Below are positions 32,601 to 44,600 of a stretch of DNA of 64,000 nucleotides, piece by piece. Position 1 is the stretch's first letter. The number at the start of each line of letters is the position of its first letter. The position numbers were made by a program, and so were the translations under genes. The notes below the pieces were generated by a model. The model did no database searches. It saw only the letters and a list, made by a program, of their open reading frames with translations, and had not been told where the DNA came from. The stretch comes from Corythucha ciliata. Lineage: Eukaryota > Arthropoda > Insecta > Hemiptera > Tingidae. Location of the stretch: assembly GCA_038030265.1 (NCBI GenBank), contig CM075943.1:1364001-1428000 (forward strand), written 5' to 3'.

Positions 32601-33562
32601 GGAAATTGAATAATCGAAGGAGAGATTCGAACGCGATTTGTGTTGCTTCTTTGATAACAACTAATAAATTCAGGGGCTGGAGAAAAAGAATCAGAACGTC
32701 AAAAATAGTAACTTCACGCGTCATGGGGATACAATGAATTATTGGACGACCATTACGTGATGTTACCTCACTCTTTCATGGGGAAAGTTTGGTGTTATCT
32801 ACTCCTTGGCGACCGTTTACAGAAAGTTGAATTGGGTGGAATACTTTTGTGGCTTGCTATCGCTAAATAACGTGACGATTCATCAAAATTAATCTTTGAT
32901 AAATTAATAATTGGCAATTGTTATTATTGTGTCGATTAGACTAGGCGAACAATCACTGGAGCATTATTCACTGACGTGATATCAGCAACAGTTACAAATC
33001 TGTTCCAACCTTGAATTATCTTGTGTTGAAAATAGTGCAAACTGCTGTTAATTTTTGAACCAATGTGACCGTTTTTTGACGAATAACTGTGAGATTTGAA
33101 TCAAGCTTATTGCGTTTGTGCTGGTGAGCTGGTTTGTGTTTGGTGTGGTGTGCTGATTTGTGATTGGCTTGTGAGCTGGTTACTACTGTGGTTGGGGTGT
33201 GTGTTTAGTGCGTTTTGTGGTTAGGGGCTTTTAGTGTTTAGAGTTGTCTGTGGTTAGAACTTCTTTAATACTACTAATTTTCAAAGTTGTTTTTAATTTG
33301 TTGAAGAAGTAGGGGTATTCATGAAAAATGTTAAACCTTGAATTTGTTATAATGCTAAATTCCGAACAGATGGGTAAGGCCATAGAAACGGAGAAACTGA
33401 ACTCAAAAAATGCGAAATAACAGGGTTTACATCGATAACATAATGTTAAACTTCAGAGCATGAATCAGGGGTATTATGATATTGAGTTTATTCGTTTATG
33501 ACGATTTTATTTTCCGCTCTCGAAACTAGTTTCGGGCACTGCGTCCAATTTTCAATCTCTGC
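29667..33562. other. no gene recognised
   Basis: About 3.9 kb of mostly AT-rich DNA. A small GC-rich patch (30600-30715) contains 'gccgcagtacgt' twice (about 30667 and 30691); the ORF across it looks non-coding. GT-rich low-complexity sequence lies at 33117-33240. Confidence 0.5.
33117..33240 (+). repeat. GT-rich low-complexity tract
   Basis: Irregular runs of 'gtgctg', 'tggtttgtg' and 'gtgtggt' dominate about 120 bp with almost no C on this strand. Confidence 0.6.
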
Positions 33563-33780
33563 ACTAAGAAAAATCGAAATATTAAAGGGACGGTCGGATT
33601 AATTACACGGTCAAAAATGGTATATTTCCTGTCACTTTTTAAAAAAGAACGGTGAGAAAATATACGGTGCCGGTCAAAGTTCAACCACTGTGATGCCTAA
33701 AATGAAACTAGCCGGCCCGTACTAAGCTCTGCGAATCCCTCTCTACTTCCTTACTGGCCGGTAGGGTCAGGAACTGGAGT

Positions 33781-35970
33781 GTGTCCGAGGCTCCATCGTT
33801 CTCGGACCACAGGTATGTCATCATTGAAATCCGGGGGGTGGAGAGGATACAAGAGACATACTACAACCCTCGTAAGACGGATTGGGGTGGTTTCGCCGAG
33901 GAAGTAAATGGTAGGACCTACGAGATGGTGACGATATTGAGGGGGCAGCACAGGAGTTGCAGGAGGTGCTGGTAACCTCGTATCAAGCGTATAAATAAAG
34001 CGTATAAATACTCCCCTGAGCTCGCGCTCATCGACCAGGAAGGTTCCCTGGTGGAATGAGGAGCTCGAGGGGTTGAGAAAAGCATCGCGGAGGCTATTTA
34101 ATCGGTCAGTCCGCGACGGGCCTACAGGGCCAAGCTGGCGGAGTATCGGCGGGGGCTGAGGAGTTCGAAGAGGGCGTCCTGGAGGGGATTCTGTGAGGAG
34201 GATGAAAATACCTCCTCGGTGGCTCGCCTTCAGCGCCTTCTCTCCAAGGACCCGCTGAATCCCGTTGGCACACTGATGAAAGTGGACGGTAGTTACACTA
34301 CGACGGCGTCGGAAACGTTGACGACCCTGATGGGGGTGCACTTTCCGGGGGCCGTGGGGGTGGTATCGTCCATTCCACCCGTGGAGCCCTCGCGAAGGAG
34401 GGCGACAAGGGTGGACTGGCATGTGGCTAGGGAGGTGGTCACAATGGGAAGGGTACAATGGGCCATTGGCTCGTTTTCTCCCTTCAAAGCTCCTGGACCG
34501 GATGGCATAATCCCCAAACACCTGCAGGAGGGGGGGGGCAGAGGTTGCCAGACGACTGTGCTGCATCTTCAGGGCTTGCCTGGCAATGGGCAGAATCCCT
34601 GAGGTGTGGCGGAAAGCACGGGTTGTGTTTATTCCTAAGCCGGGGCGCCCGTCATATGCACTGGCTAAGGCGGACCGACCCATATGTCTGAAGACGTTGG
34701 AAAAACTGGTGGATAGGCATATCTGGGAAAGCTGCCTCCCTTCGAGGCCACTACACCCAGGTCAATTTGCCTACCAGCAGGGAAAGTCCTGCGAAACGGC
34801 ACTACACCAGCTGGTTACTAGGCTGGAGGATACTCTAGAGCACAAGGAACTAGCGGTGGGAATCTTCCTGGACATAGAGGGTGCCTTTGACAATACCTCT
34901 ATATCCTCGGTTATTGAAGCTGCAGGACGGCATGGCATCTGCGACACCATTAGTAGGTGGTTGAGGGTGCTGCTTGAAAGCAGAACAGTTACCGCCACGC
35001 TCCTTGGGGAAACCCTGGAGGTGGCAGTAAAGAAGGGATGCCCACAGGGGGGGGGGGGTTGTCACCCCGAATGTGGGGCATGGTGGCCAATTCCTTATTG
35101 GTGAGGCTGGCTGATAATGGGTTCTATGTCCAGGGATACGCGGACGACATTGTCGTCGTCATTAGAGGGCGACATGTCGGGGTGGTGTCGGACTTGACTC
35201 AGTCAGCATTGAATATAGTGAAGGACTGGTGTGGGAAGGAAGGGCTGAATGTAAACCCTGACAAGACCAACCTAGTGGCCTTCACTAGAAAGAGGAATTT
35301 GGGGGACTTTAAAGAACCCCTGTTCTACGATACCAGGCTATCTCTTCGGAGGGAAGTGAAGTATCTGGGGGTAACCCTGGACTCCACGCTCACCTGGAAC
35401 AAGCACCTGGGCAGGGTTGCCGACAGGGGTAAAATGCTGCTTATGAGGACGAAAAATGCCTGCGGCAAAACGTGGGGACTGAGGCCGCAAAAGGTCCTAT
35501 GGCTATATACGGCGATAGTCAGACCCGCACTGACATATTGCTCAGTGGTCTGGTGGCACAAAGCGGAACAAGTGGGGGCCAGAAATACCCTCACTAGTGT
35601 TCAGAGACTGGCACGCCTAATGGTCACTGGGGCTATGCACTCCACTCCTACTGCAACGATGGAAATACTGTCGGGACTCCCTCCCGTTGACATCTTCATC
35701 AAGGGGGCGGCGGCAATGTCGGCCCTAAGGCATAAATGGGGTGGTTTATGGAGGGGTGGGGGCCTTAATTCTAGGAGGACCCACACTGGGATCCAGGACA
35801 CGGTTCGGGACCCAGTGCTGGGCATGATGCCGGACATCATGCCCAAAACCCTCGGTGAACGCTGTCCCTTTTCCATCCGCCTTGGGTACGGTGAGGGGCA
35901 GGCAGTGAAAAGAAATCACAAGGAGCGATTGTGGTTTACAGACAGCTCTAAAACGAATAACGGGACCGGT
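33781..35970 (+). mobile_element. Jockey/R1-superfamily LINE with RNase H, 5'- and 3'-truncated
   Basis: Begins inside endonuclease (SFSDHRYVIIEI at about 33800), then a linker (VPWWNEEL), RT in several frames and the start of an RNase H domain. It ends abruptly near 35970, where a DUF4817-type sequence on the other strand begins. GC content is far higher than the surroundings. At least four frame breaks, several at G runs (34530-34536, 35047-35056). Confidence 0.85.
34219..35104 (+). pseudogene. LINE reverse transcriptase, fingers and palm
   Basis: KAPGPDGIIPKHL leads through a frame change at the G run near 34530 into MGRIPEVWRKARVVFIPKPG, then LKTLEKLVDRHI, FLDIEGAFDNTS and KKGCPQGGGGC. 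The frame is lost at the ten-G run 35047-35056, just after the CPQG motif. Confidence 0.85.
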
Positions 35971-35997
35971 GCGATTAGCGACTCTTCGCGGTACTAA
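35038..35997 (+). CDS. LINE reverse transcriptase palm/thumb and RNase H start
   Basis: The longest open piece of this LINE, 319 codons; its ATG is incidental. It carries GYADDIVVV (catalytic aspartates), GLNVNPDKTNLVAF, VKYLGVTLDSTLTW, SVVWWHKAEQ and the first RNase H strand WFTDSSKTNNGTGA. After that the sequence is foreign (35970 on), and the last ~8 residues are not RNase H. Confidence 0.88.
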   Translation: MPTGGGGLSPRMWGMVANSLLVRLADNGFYVQGYADDIVVVIRGRHVGVVSDLTQSALNIVKDWCGKEGLNVNPDKTNLVAFTRKRNLGDFKEPLFYDTRLSLRREVKYLGVTLDSTLTWNKHLGRVADRGKMLLMRTKNACGKTWGLRPQKVLWLYTAIVRPALTYCSVVWWHKAEQVGARNTLTSVQRLARLMVTGAMHSTPTATMEILSGLPPVDIFIKGAAAMSALRHKWGGLWRGGGLNSRRTHTGIQDTVRDPVLGMMPDIMPKTLGERCPFSIRLGYGEGQAVKRNHKERLWFTDSSKTNNGTGAISDSSRY

Positions 35998-36258
35998 AAT
36001 CTGGGTGCTCGTCGAAGAGATCCAGAATTTGTTCGTTGAATCGATCCTCTCCACGATCGTAATTTCCTGGACTCGTTCGCCGGACTGTACCTGTTTCACC
36101 AAGCCTCCGATAGACTCTCTCGAAGGTTTTCCTGTTCGGAATACGACGTTGAGGATACCTGCGAGCGTATTCCACCACAGCAGCATTTGCGTTACCATTG
36201 GTGAAACCGTAAACGAAAGCGTCATGTCGCGGTACTCACTATTTGTGAAATCCTCCAT
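35975..36258 (-). pseudogene. DUF4817-type transposase N-terminal domain fragment
   Basis: Minus strand: ATG 36258 starts MEDFTNSEYRDM; the frame then changes and 36178-35975 gives VEYARRYPQRRIPNRKTFER, VYRRLGETGTVRR and LDLFDEHPDFST. This is the helix-turn-helix domain (DUF4817) found ahead of transposase sequences in insects and other arthropods. It ends where the LINE begins. No DDE catalytic part is seen. Confidence 0.75.
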
Positions 36259-37647
36259 TTCCTTCACGACGAGCCAGAGTTTGGGAACAATCAAAAATGC
36301 CATCAGCTGCAATTTAAAAAACACTGAAGAAAAAAGGACGAGCAGCATTTACATCAACCGGAGAGGCATAAACAACGTTTTTTGAGGCGATTTTCTCCTA
36401 TTCCTGTTAGCCGGAAATGTACGTTCCAGGACAATTTTAACGGGGTTTTGAGTGTTTTCATCTGTATTTCGGAAGGTAATAATGACCGAGCCCCAAACCA
36501 AACAAGTCATTTGAAAGCTTACTAATTGCAGAAGTTTTTCCTTAAGTCCTACTCTTTGTCCGTGACCAGACAGCGGAATGACGGCAGACTGAAACACGAG
36601 TAAGAATGTGAAATTGGAAGAAGCGGCCATTCAGCCCAGCGTTAGGGGCGAACAAATTTGATGAACTATCCAAACATTAAGTTAATCTGAATGGAAATTT
36701 TGTGCTCTTTCCAACAGTGTCCTTGAAATTCTCCTAGGATCAAGGTTTGCCATGTTACCGAGGGAGTTTTGATGAAAATGCATGATGCATTGACAAACAG
36801 GAAAAGTCCGATTTTCTCGGAAACGGTTAATAATCGGACCATGGTCCATATGGACCGGTGCAATAATTAGGCCCACCGGTCTTTCGTAGACCTGCCATCT
36901 TTAATGACTCTGTCATACATGGCTTTTGAGGGACGGCAAATGTCTATAATTTATGGGTCGGTTATTTAGATCATCGTCCAGTTTTGATCCCCTGACCGGT
37001 TCTTAAAATGAATTAAAAGGACGGTGGCGTCTAATTGACAGTCCATTAAATTCATTTCTGACCAGAGAATATATCAAAATTTTTCTCAGTGTGGCGGCTT
37101 TATAATTATCGTGCCAAGCATCACGACAAACCCCTTAACGCCAACAGTCACCAACGACTCACGAATCTTCAAACGTTATTAAATTAAAATCGGCCAGTGG
37201 ATATTGTAATGTCGCAAGTTGGAAGGTACTTGTACAGTATTATAGACTCGAATGTGGGAACGCTTTTTCCTTTTGTACTAAATTCTGCACCAGGGTATAC
37301 TTTCGTCCAGCCTGTTCTCTCGACTGGGATACATTTTCGTACAGTGAGGAGGATGGGTGGAAGAAAAATATGCCCCGTGCAGAACTCTACTGTTCTGCAT
37401 AAATACTAATAAAAGGCAACCAGCGGGCGGGAATGAGAAGCGGGCTTCTTGATAGCTGATGATTATTATTTGCATCCTTGCTGTATGGATTATATTTAAA
37501 GCAACGATTGCTGTAGCAATTTGTTTACGCTTTCGTAGAGAGCTTCCCGCGGCAACTTTGGGCGTTATAAATGAATAATTTATACCATTCGAAGTCGGGC
37601 CATCGACCAGCCATCCAACCGGCATCGAAGTTTTTATTGAAGGAAGC
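36259..37647. other. no gene recognised
   Basis: Contains a perfect 14-bp palindrome GGTCCATATGGACC at 36841-36854 and scattered 'ccggtc' motifs (36830-37000). A transposon-end-like motif lies at 37069-37092. No supported ORF. Confidence 0.45.
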
Positions 37648-38353
37648 CAGGGGCGTAGCCAGCCCGTGATCAAGGGGTGGGCACGGATCCACAGTAGGGG
37701 GGGGGGGCACGTCTTGAGAAAAAGTGCTCGTTCGCGGATGAAATCCAGAAAATAACATTTTACGGCTAAAGACTGAGGAAAACCACCCATTCAAGGCTAA
37801 AATTAAGAAATAGCGCTGATTCACGTTTAATAAATTTCATTATTCGCGGTTGAAATTGAAATAAACACACGCTAATTTGTGGTTTCGTGATGCAAAATCC
37901 AAGACGAAATTAAGAAAATGCGCTAATTCACGGTTTATAGAGCTCTTTTCACAGCTAAAATTGACAAAATAAATTGCTCGTTCAACGTAGAGTTGAGCAA
38001 AATCACTCATTTGCAGCTAAAATTGAGAAATAGAGCTCATTCACGCGGGTAAAGTTGAGGAAAAACTGTTCTTTTGCGGCTGAACTTGACAGCACGCACC
38101 AATTCGCGGTTAGGTGATGCCCATGTGCTGGCCGTAATTGAAATAGTAAATCGAAAATGCGTTATTTCACGGTTTTTGAGACATTTTCATGGCTAAAATG
38201 AAGAAAATGGGCTAGTTCATTGAGAAAAAGCTCTCAGTTTCAGCTAAAGTTAAGGAAAATGTCAATTCGAGGCTAAAAACAGTGCTCATTCACGAGTAAA
38301 ATCGGGGAAAAACTCTGTGTAACTACTCTTGAGAAAAACTGGATCCACGCCTG
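37648..38353. mobile_element. array-filled element with imperfect terminal inverted repeats (candidate)
   Basis: The left end CAGGGGCGTAGCCAG (37648) and the reverse complement of the right end CAGGCGTGGATCCAG (38339-38353) are similar. Between them, 37780-38340 holds array units in the opposite orientation ('attcgcggttgaaattgaa', 'attcacggtttatagag'). I found no matching 8-bp target duplication, so the boundaries are tentative. Confidence 0.4.
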
Positions 38354-38403
38354 ATAGATATGGCGAATGAGCAGACTACGGCTTTGGCACCCTCGACTCG
38401 GCA

Positions 38404-38411
38404 TGGCCGAG
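38404..38411. repeat. 8-bp target-site duplication, left
   Basis: TGGCCGAG, identical to 40626-40633, directly flanks the terminal inverted repeat. Confidence 0.9.
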
Positions 38412-40625
38412 CAGTGGCGGCGCAAGTGGGGTTCAGGGTCAGCGAATGCTCCCCCAATCCGATCTTTCAGGAATCGAGAAAAAAAAAAAATGGCTTCGTG
38501 TTGAATTTGCCGCCTAAAAATTATCGTTCGCACCTCGCACAACACGATTCGGGTTCTCTAGTCGGATTTGCAGCCAGAGCCAGATCTGCAAACTTTGGGC
38601 CCCGCTTTGGGCTTTGAAAGAGCAAAATATAAACCACCGGAGTTGCTTGCTTTTATGGATCCAAACGTGGAATTGGTTCTCGAATTTGCCAAAATGGCAA
38701 AATTGGGTTCTCTTAGTGCCGAATCCCCGAAACAGCTTCTATGAAGGCCACAAACCATAAATATGTAAAATTGCTATCTTGAACCCCATGAAATATGACT
38801 TTTAATGAGTCAACCTCGCAAATTTGCATTTTGAGGGAATCAATCCAAGGCAATCAATTCCAGTCAAGACCATAAAGAAGAGGAATGTGACTCTGGAATC
38901 AACTGTTTCATCCTCCTTTTGAGTGATTGAAACCCGATAAATTTGGATCATTGGGATCCAAATCCACGAAATTTGGGCTTTGAAAGGCTAACCTCCTCGA
39001 AAATTATATTTTAATGTGCTCAATGGGCATTTTGGCTCAGAGGGGAAAGTACTTTTCACAGCCAATGGCGGACCTACACCTTTAGAGGCCCGGGGCGGAT
39101 AACTCTATGAGCCCCCTTAGTATCTGCTCTTTTTTATAATGCTTTTTCTCACTTTTAGCCACAAATAAGTTGCATTGAGAAGCCGAGAATCGGCGTGTTT
39201 TCAATTTTGAACATTTATTGGAATTTTTGTCCATTTTATCCGCGAATTAGCGCCTGTTCTCAGCTTGCAGCTGGGAATTAGCACTTTTCTGAAATTGCAC
39301 GTGAAATTATATCATTTAGGTCATTATTCCATGAATTAGCGATTTTTATCAATTTTTGCTACAAATTGGCGTTTTGCTCAATTTTTAACCGCAAATTAGC
39401 CATTTTTATCAATTTGAGCTGAAATTTAGAGTTTTCCTTAATTTTAGCCGCGGTAATTAGTGATTTTTTCAATATTAGCCGCGAGTAAGGCGTTTGTTTT
39501 ACATTTTAGCCCCACATTGGCTATTTCATTAAATTAAGGTTTTGGATTAGCCTCGAAATATCCTTTAGAAGATTCGGGTTGGTGTTTTCTCAATTTTAGC
39601 TGCGAATAAGTGTTTTTTTTTTTCATTTTTATCCGAAAATTAACGTTTTTCCTGCAGGTTATTGGCTAATTAGCGCTTTTACTCAATTACATGGACGCAT
39701 TAGGCAAGTTTTCGTAATTTTTGCCGTGGGCTGGGCCCAAAAACAGCACAGCGGTTTTTTGGTAAATTTTAGACGTAAAATACCTCTATACACCGAGAAT
39801 CAGCAATTTTACTAAATTATGGTCTGAAAGTTTCATCGAGAAACAAGGAATGAGCGCTTTTTTTTTTAGTTTTAACCACGAATATTAGCACTTTTTCCAA
39901 GTTTTTTGCCGCCTACTCGCCCCAACATCGGCACATTAGAGCGCCTACTCAATTTTATTTGCTTAAGGACCTTAAATGAAACTTGGGAATCAGCGCATTT
40001 TCTCTATCTTAGCCGCGAATTTGCTTCCAGAAGGCACAAATTTTCTCATTTTTATCCGTCAGAATTGCGCTTTCTGTTAGCCAAACGTTCTATTCTCCAA
40101 GTTGGATGGGCTGAAAATCGTCGGAAGGAGTCAAGTCACTGTCCAATCGTAAACCAAAACTCCTTTTCACGTATCTAAATCTACGAACATGAACATAAAT
40201 ATCATCATTTTTTCATATTTTTGCTTTTCGTGTGCCCTCTCTGACAGGTGGCCCGGGACGGTCCGACCCCCTCGACCGTACCTCGAAACGCTATTGTTCA
40301 CGGCATACTCTTGCTCTTTCACACTAAGTTTCTGCTCTGAATGGTGTGAAGACGCCATTTCATGGCCGATGTAGCGTCATTTATCTAGTAAAACTGTGTC
40401 TTTAGGACTCAAATTACTCGGGAAAATTAACCCAGAAACATTCTTTAAGAAGAGGCGGTAAATTTGGTAAAGGATTTGTAATTTTTGCCTCGAAGATTGT
40501 ATTTTTGCACATGTAGGCATGATTGATTCGCAAAATGGTATTTTCTAGGTGGTGGGGGGGGGGATGTAAATCTGAACTACTCAGATTCTTGCTCCCCCAA
40601 TGCCTGCTGACTTCCGCCGCCACTG
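38412..40625. mobile_element. hAT-like non-autonomous DNA transposon carrying tandem arrays
   Basis: The left terminus CAGTGGCGGCGCAAGT (38412-38427) and the reverse complement of the right terminus CAGTGGCGGCGGAAGT (40610-40625) match at 15 of 16 positions. Both are flanked by the identical 8-bp duplication TGGCCGAG. CAG-starting termini with 8-bp duplications indicate the hAT superfamily. The 2.2-kb interior has no transposase ORF. It holds two array blocks (about 38760-39010 and 39170-40080) and non-repetitive sequence at 40150-40600. A GGCGGACCTAC-like motif at 39066 may mark a nested element end. Confidence 0.88.
39170..40080. repeat. ~31-bp degenerate tandem array inside hAT-like element
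   Basis: Units of the form TAGCCGCGAATTAGCG followed by ATTTTTCTCAATTTT recur, with clear copies near 39230, 39270, 39340, 39375, 39410, 39440, 39475, 39590, 39890 and 40010. Units differ from each other by many substitutions and small indels. Confidence 0.8.
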
Positions 40626-40633
40626 TGGCCGAG
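40626..40633. repeat. 8-bp target-site duplication, right
   Basis: TGGCCGAG, identical to 38404-38411. Confidence 0.9.
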
Positions 40634-41605
40634 TACGGGCTCACTGATTGATTGATTGATATTATGAGCAGCTTCACCGGCGAAACTATCAGATGCCCGT
40701 TGCCCTTTCGCAGGCTGATAACTGGATCTGGAGGTGAGAATCGCGTCAATTCACGGTCATCAAAGACTAAATTTGCACAGAAACGGCCACTATCTGTCAA
40801 AAAATAAATATCTGCTGGAAAACGGTCGTTTGTAGCCTTCTATTTCGGATTTCATGTCGAAAAACTGAAACTCCCCCCCCCCCCCCGAAAAGTGATACTT
40901 TTGGATATAAACTTCAAATTTTAGACCTAAGACAGTAAGCAGAGCCTGGCATTTCTCTCCCACCATATAAGTCTGGAGCGGGCCAAGCACGGTTTGAGCT
41001 AGCCAAAACACACGAAATTGCCCGTCGAACCTGCGAAAATGGGATTTTAGTGCGAAAAATCAGCAAAATCACATGATACAAGATCATGAGTTGATACTTC
41101 ATGCAGGTAAAATGCAATTCTATCGAATATATTCGAGTCTCCGAAGCATCTGGAGACAAATACGGCCTGAACAACTGTTTCTTCTTCCAGATTGCTTAAT
41201 TTGAACCTCAGATGGTCGTGTGTTCAGTAGCCAAGGAGGGAACATGAATACAGGTGTTTCAAAATTTCAGGGTGCTTACGTCCAAAACGATCCAGGGGGT
41301 CTGTTAATCAAAATGGAACGAGAAATTTTGGTAAAAATCCGTTCTATTCATTAGATACATTTTTTAAGGATTCCATCAGCTGTTCTCGGATTAATGACCA
41401 TTGATTAGGTCAATCAATGGTGAAAAATGGATTGTAGGCAGACTTTTCGCCATCGGGGGTTTTACTTCTAACCTCAGGATGTGGGAGAAGGGCGGCGTGT
41501 TTCCGTATTTCGCACGTTTCTCGAAAGGAAGTCATTGTATCAAAGTAATAATTATGTATTTCAATTATGCTTAAAAAATCATTGATTTAATGTAAACAGG
41601 AACTC
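40634..41605. other. unannotated, with a 40-bp sequence related inversely to 44802-44842
   Basis: No ORF is supported. A (TGAT)n patch lies at 40643-40661 and a C run at 40873-40886. 41428-41467 resembles the reverse complement of 44802-44842 (see findings). Confidence 0.5.
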
Positions 41606-44600
41606 TCATTTCGTGCGTGGTCTCTTGAAGCGTGATGGTTGAGGTGATTCATTGTCTTCGAAACTATTCAGTGGTTCATGATATTCTTTGTTAAGGCCTT
41701 CTGGTGCCTCTGAAATTGTTTCGATACTATCGTCTTCTTCATCTTCGAAACTTGGGGTTCTATTCAAGCACTGTCCAGCAGGAACACTTTCTGCCATTGC
41801 AACCTTTGGTACATTTGCAAAACAATAGATTAAGGATTTCGCTTGGTGCGATTGGATCTGAGGTAGTGACCGGCTCTAATTCCTCTGCTCCCGCAATTGT
41901 GCTCCTAGTACGCCATCCCCATTGCTGAGGGGGAAGATTTCGTCCAAGCCACTTCTGTACTTGATGGTAGACTCGAAAGCTATGCATTTTCACCGCTCCC
42001 TCTGATGGTGTAAGTGAAGATATGCTAGGTTTTATGTTTGAAACTGATTTTACGAACGCAGTGTACCGAAAGTGGTTCAACGAGCTTTCGCCTTCATCTG
42101 CTCCTTACCATCGAAGGAAGCACAGTTTCCCCGCTTCTTCAACATCATTGGGAGACGAATTTTCCCTCGTGAAAATATCAGCAGCAAGCCTGACGTCTGG
42201 ATAATTTTTGTATAGCTGAAGGAATTTAATTTTTCCTTTGCGATAGGCAGCCGAAGTAGTGTCACAACCAGTAAATGCGTGTATGAAGAGTATGTGGTCT
42301 AGCCCACACCCTTGAAGCTCCTTGCTTGAAAATGTGACTGCTTTACCTTTTCCGCGACTGGGCTTATGCAACATTATGGTGCGGTGAAGAGGTGTTAATC
42401 CCATTAAGACGACCAAAAGGTCTATGTCTTCACCTACAATTGCTACCTTTTTTGACTGTTTTTTAATCGCACAATTAACAATCAATGCATCAGCGTCGTC
42501 TTCTGCTTTTTCCGTAGCAATTCCATTCTTCTGAAGCTGGATTTGGAGTATGTCGACCAATTGTGACTTTTTGCGTTCATTGGAAAGAAATTCTTCCTGC
42601 TTGGATGATATGACCGTATCTTTTGTAAAAAAATATGTCAACAGACTTTTTTATTGAACGGTAGCGTCTTTTCTGTTCAGCAATTTTCGTGCTGTTCGAT
42701 TTGTTGTTATAACCGTCGAAAACAACTGTACATGAAATGCCTTGGTAGTGGCGTTGAACATATTTCACGTAAGCGTCACAGATGGATGAAACCGTGAATC
42801 CGATTGGCCATACCACACGATGCAAGAGAAATCCTCCGTCCACAATTATGTCAAACTCTGTTAGCGAAATGTCATTGCATGGTTGGAATGCCGAGTACAG
42901 AACAGATTTTGAAGTTTTTCTCATACCAGCTTCATCGAAGAGGGCTAATGGGTACGGTGCTAACTCATACTGAAGATACTTCTGTAAGTCCTCGTCAGAT
43001 TGCTTATTTATTGATATTCTCTGGAAAATAAGCAGAGGATCTATCAACACAGGATCACCTTGTACCTTTACTGACGTTGTTAAGCTAGATAATGGCAACG
43101 CCCTGTCCTTTCGGGATAGCTTGATGTGGGAGAAAGTTGTCTCTGCTATCTTTCTTACAGCATGCATTCCTACTTTTACAGCGTTATAGCACGTGATCGA
43201 CGCATCTCCAACAATGCCGCTAGCGATAGACATGATTTATTGCGTTTTCGGAAATGGATCATGATTTTCAAACCATGTTTGTATTTTTTTCACGTCATTC
43301 GCATCCCTGGTTTTACGAGCGAGGCTGAAGTCTTCGTGTTGTTCACTGGCCGTAAATATTACTCCACAGTATTCTTCAAGAGAAACACAAATATCGTGTG
43401 TTGCAATTGTTCCTAAAACCCACTTGCTTATGACATTGTCAGTGACCCCACGACCTCGAGTTAATCCTCCTCGGCTCTTGAAACCTCACATCAGAGTGAC
43501 TTCAATCGTCACGTCCGACCAAACTCCGCTCCAGAAACGATTTGATCTTCTCATCGTGAAGTAGCCCTCATCTATAAACTTCGAGTATTCTTGCGGCGTC
43601 ATTTTTGAGGATAGATCTTGCATGTGTTGCAGATACAAATGGCAAGATTTCGCGTAGGGAAAATGCCCACAAGCGTGGAAGTAAGGAATCATTTTTTTCA
43701 CGCAAGTAAGGTGCAACTGCTAATTTCCAGAACGTTCTGCGTGTATATACTCCTTTACCAAACAAATCATGTTGAAGTATTGAATCCAGAGTTGAGCTGT
43801 TCTACCATTTTCAATAAGCTGTGTCAGTACTTTCCTCATTTTCTCAGCAATGGATTGCAAACAGTAGTGGTCACGTAGAGATTCCAGAGATGGAGGCTCT
43901 TCAAGGAATCTAGCAAGAATGCTATAGACGCTTTTTTTTAAATCATCACTTACGTTCACTTGACGGAATACAATTTGGCTCAATGATGTTTGAACCAGAA
44001 AGTGACCTCTAATGCTTCTCGAAAAGCTATGTCCTTGCAGCATTTGATCAACCGATAACGGAGCGTAAACTGTACTTAACACCTCTTTCAGGCCGCTGCC
44101 ACCCATCATATATCCAACGCAACCCAAAAAGGACATTGAAAGATGGAAACCACCGAGCCTCACCACGGCGTTCGACAGACAAGGATCCGAAGACAGTGCA
44201 ACTATCTCTCTGCACTTCAAATACAGTGGTTGATCAAACGTTATTACCAAGCATTTCTGACGGATTTTCGCACATAAATCTCTAGCAGATATCAAAGCCG
44301 TGTAAATTTTGTTGTAGTCTGATGGCGGTGAGTTTATAAAAGGCTATACATTCCTTGCGTCAGTGAAATCATGAACCCTTTCCATTCCGGGATATCGGGA
44401 ATTCCTAGCCATTTAGCACACAGCCACAAAATATCGTGACTTAGAGGTTGCCCTTGCTCTTCTGGATCTTCTAGGCCTTTGACTATTACGTTATGGAACC
44501 CTCTCTCTTCTGCTTGAAATGTCTCAAGGGGAATAACACCCATTCTACCAACTTCATTAGAACTCGGTAGATTCTTTATCTTTCGTATTTCAGACGCTCT

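Noticed and set aside
33751..34683. 310-codon minus-strand ORF
   Set aside because: A shadow of the plus-strand LINE endonuclease/RT coding region; the composition (Pro/Arg/His-rich) fits an antisense frame.
37780..40080. CRISPR array reading of the periodic repeats
   Set aside because: Units are degenerate, without constant repeats separated by unique spacers, and the genome is eukaryotic.
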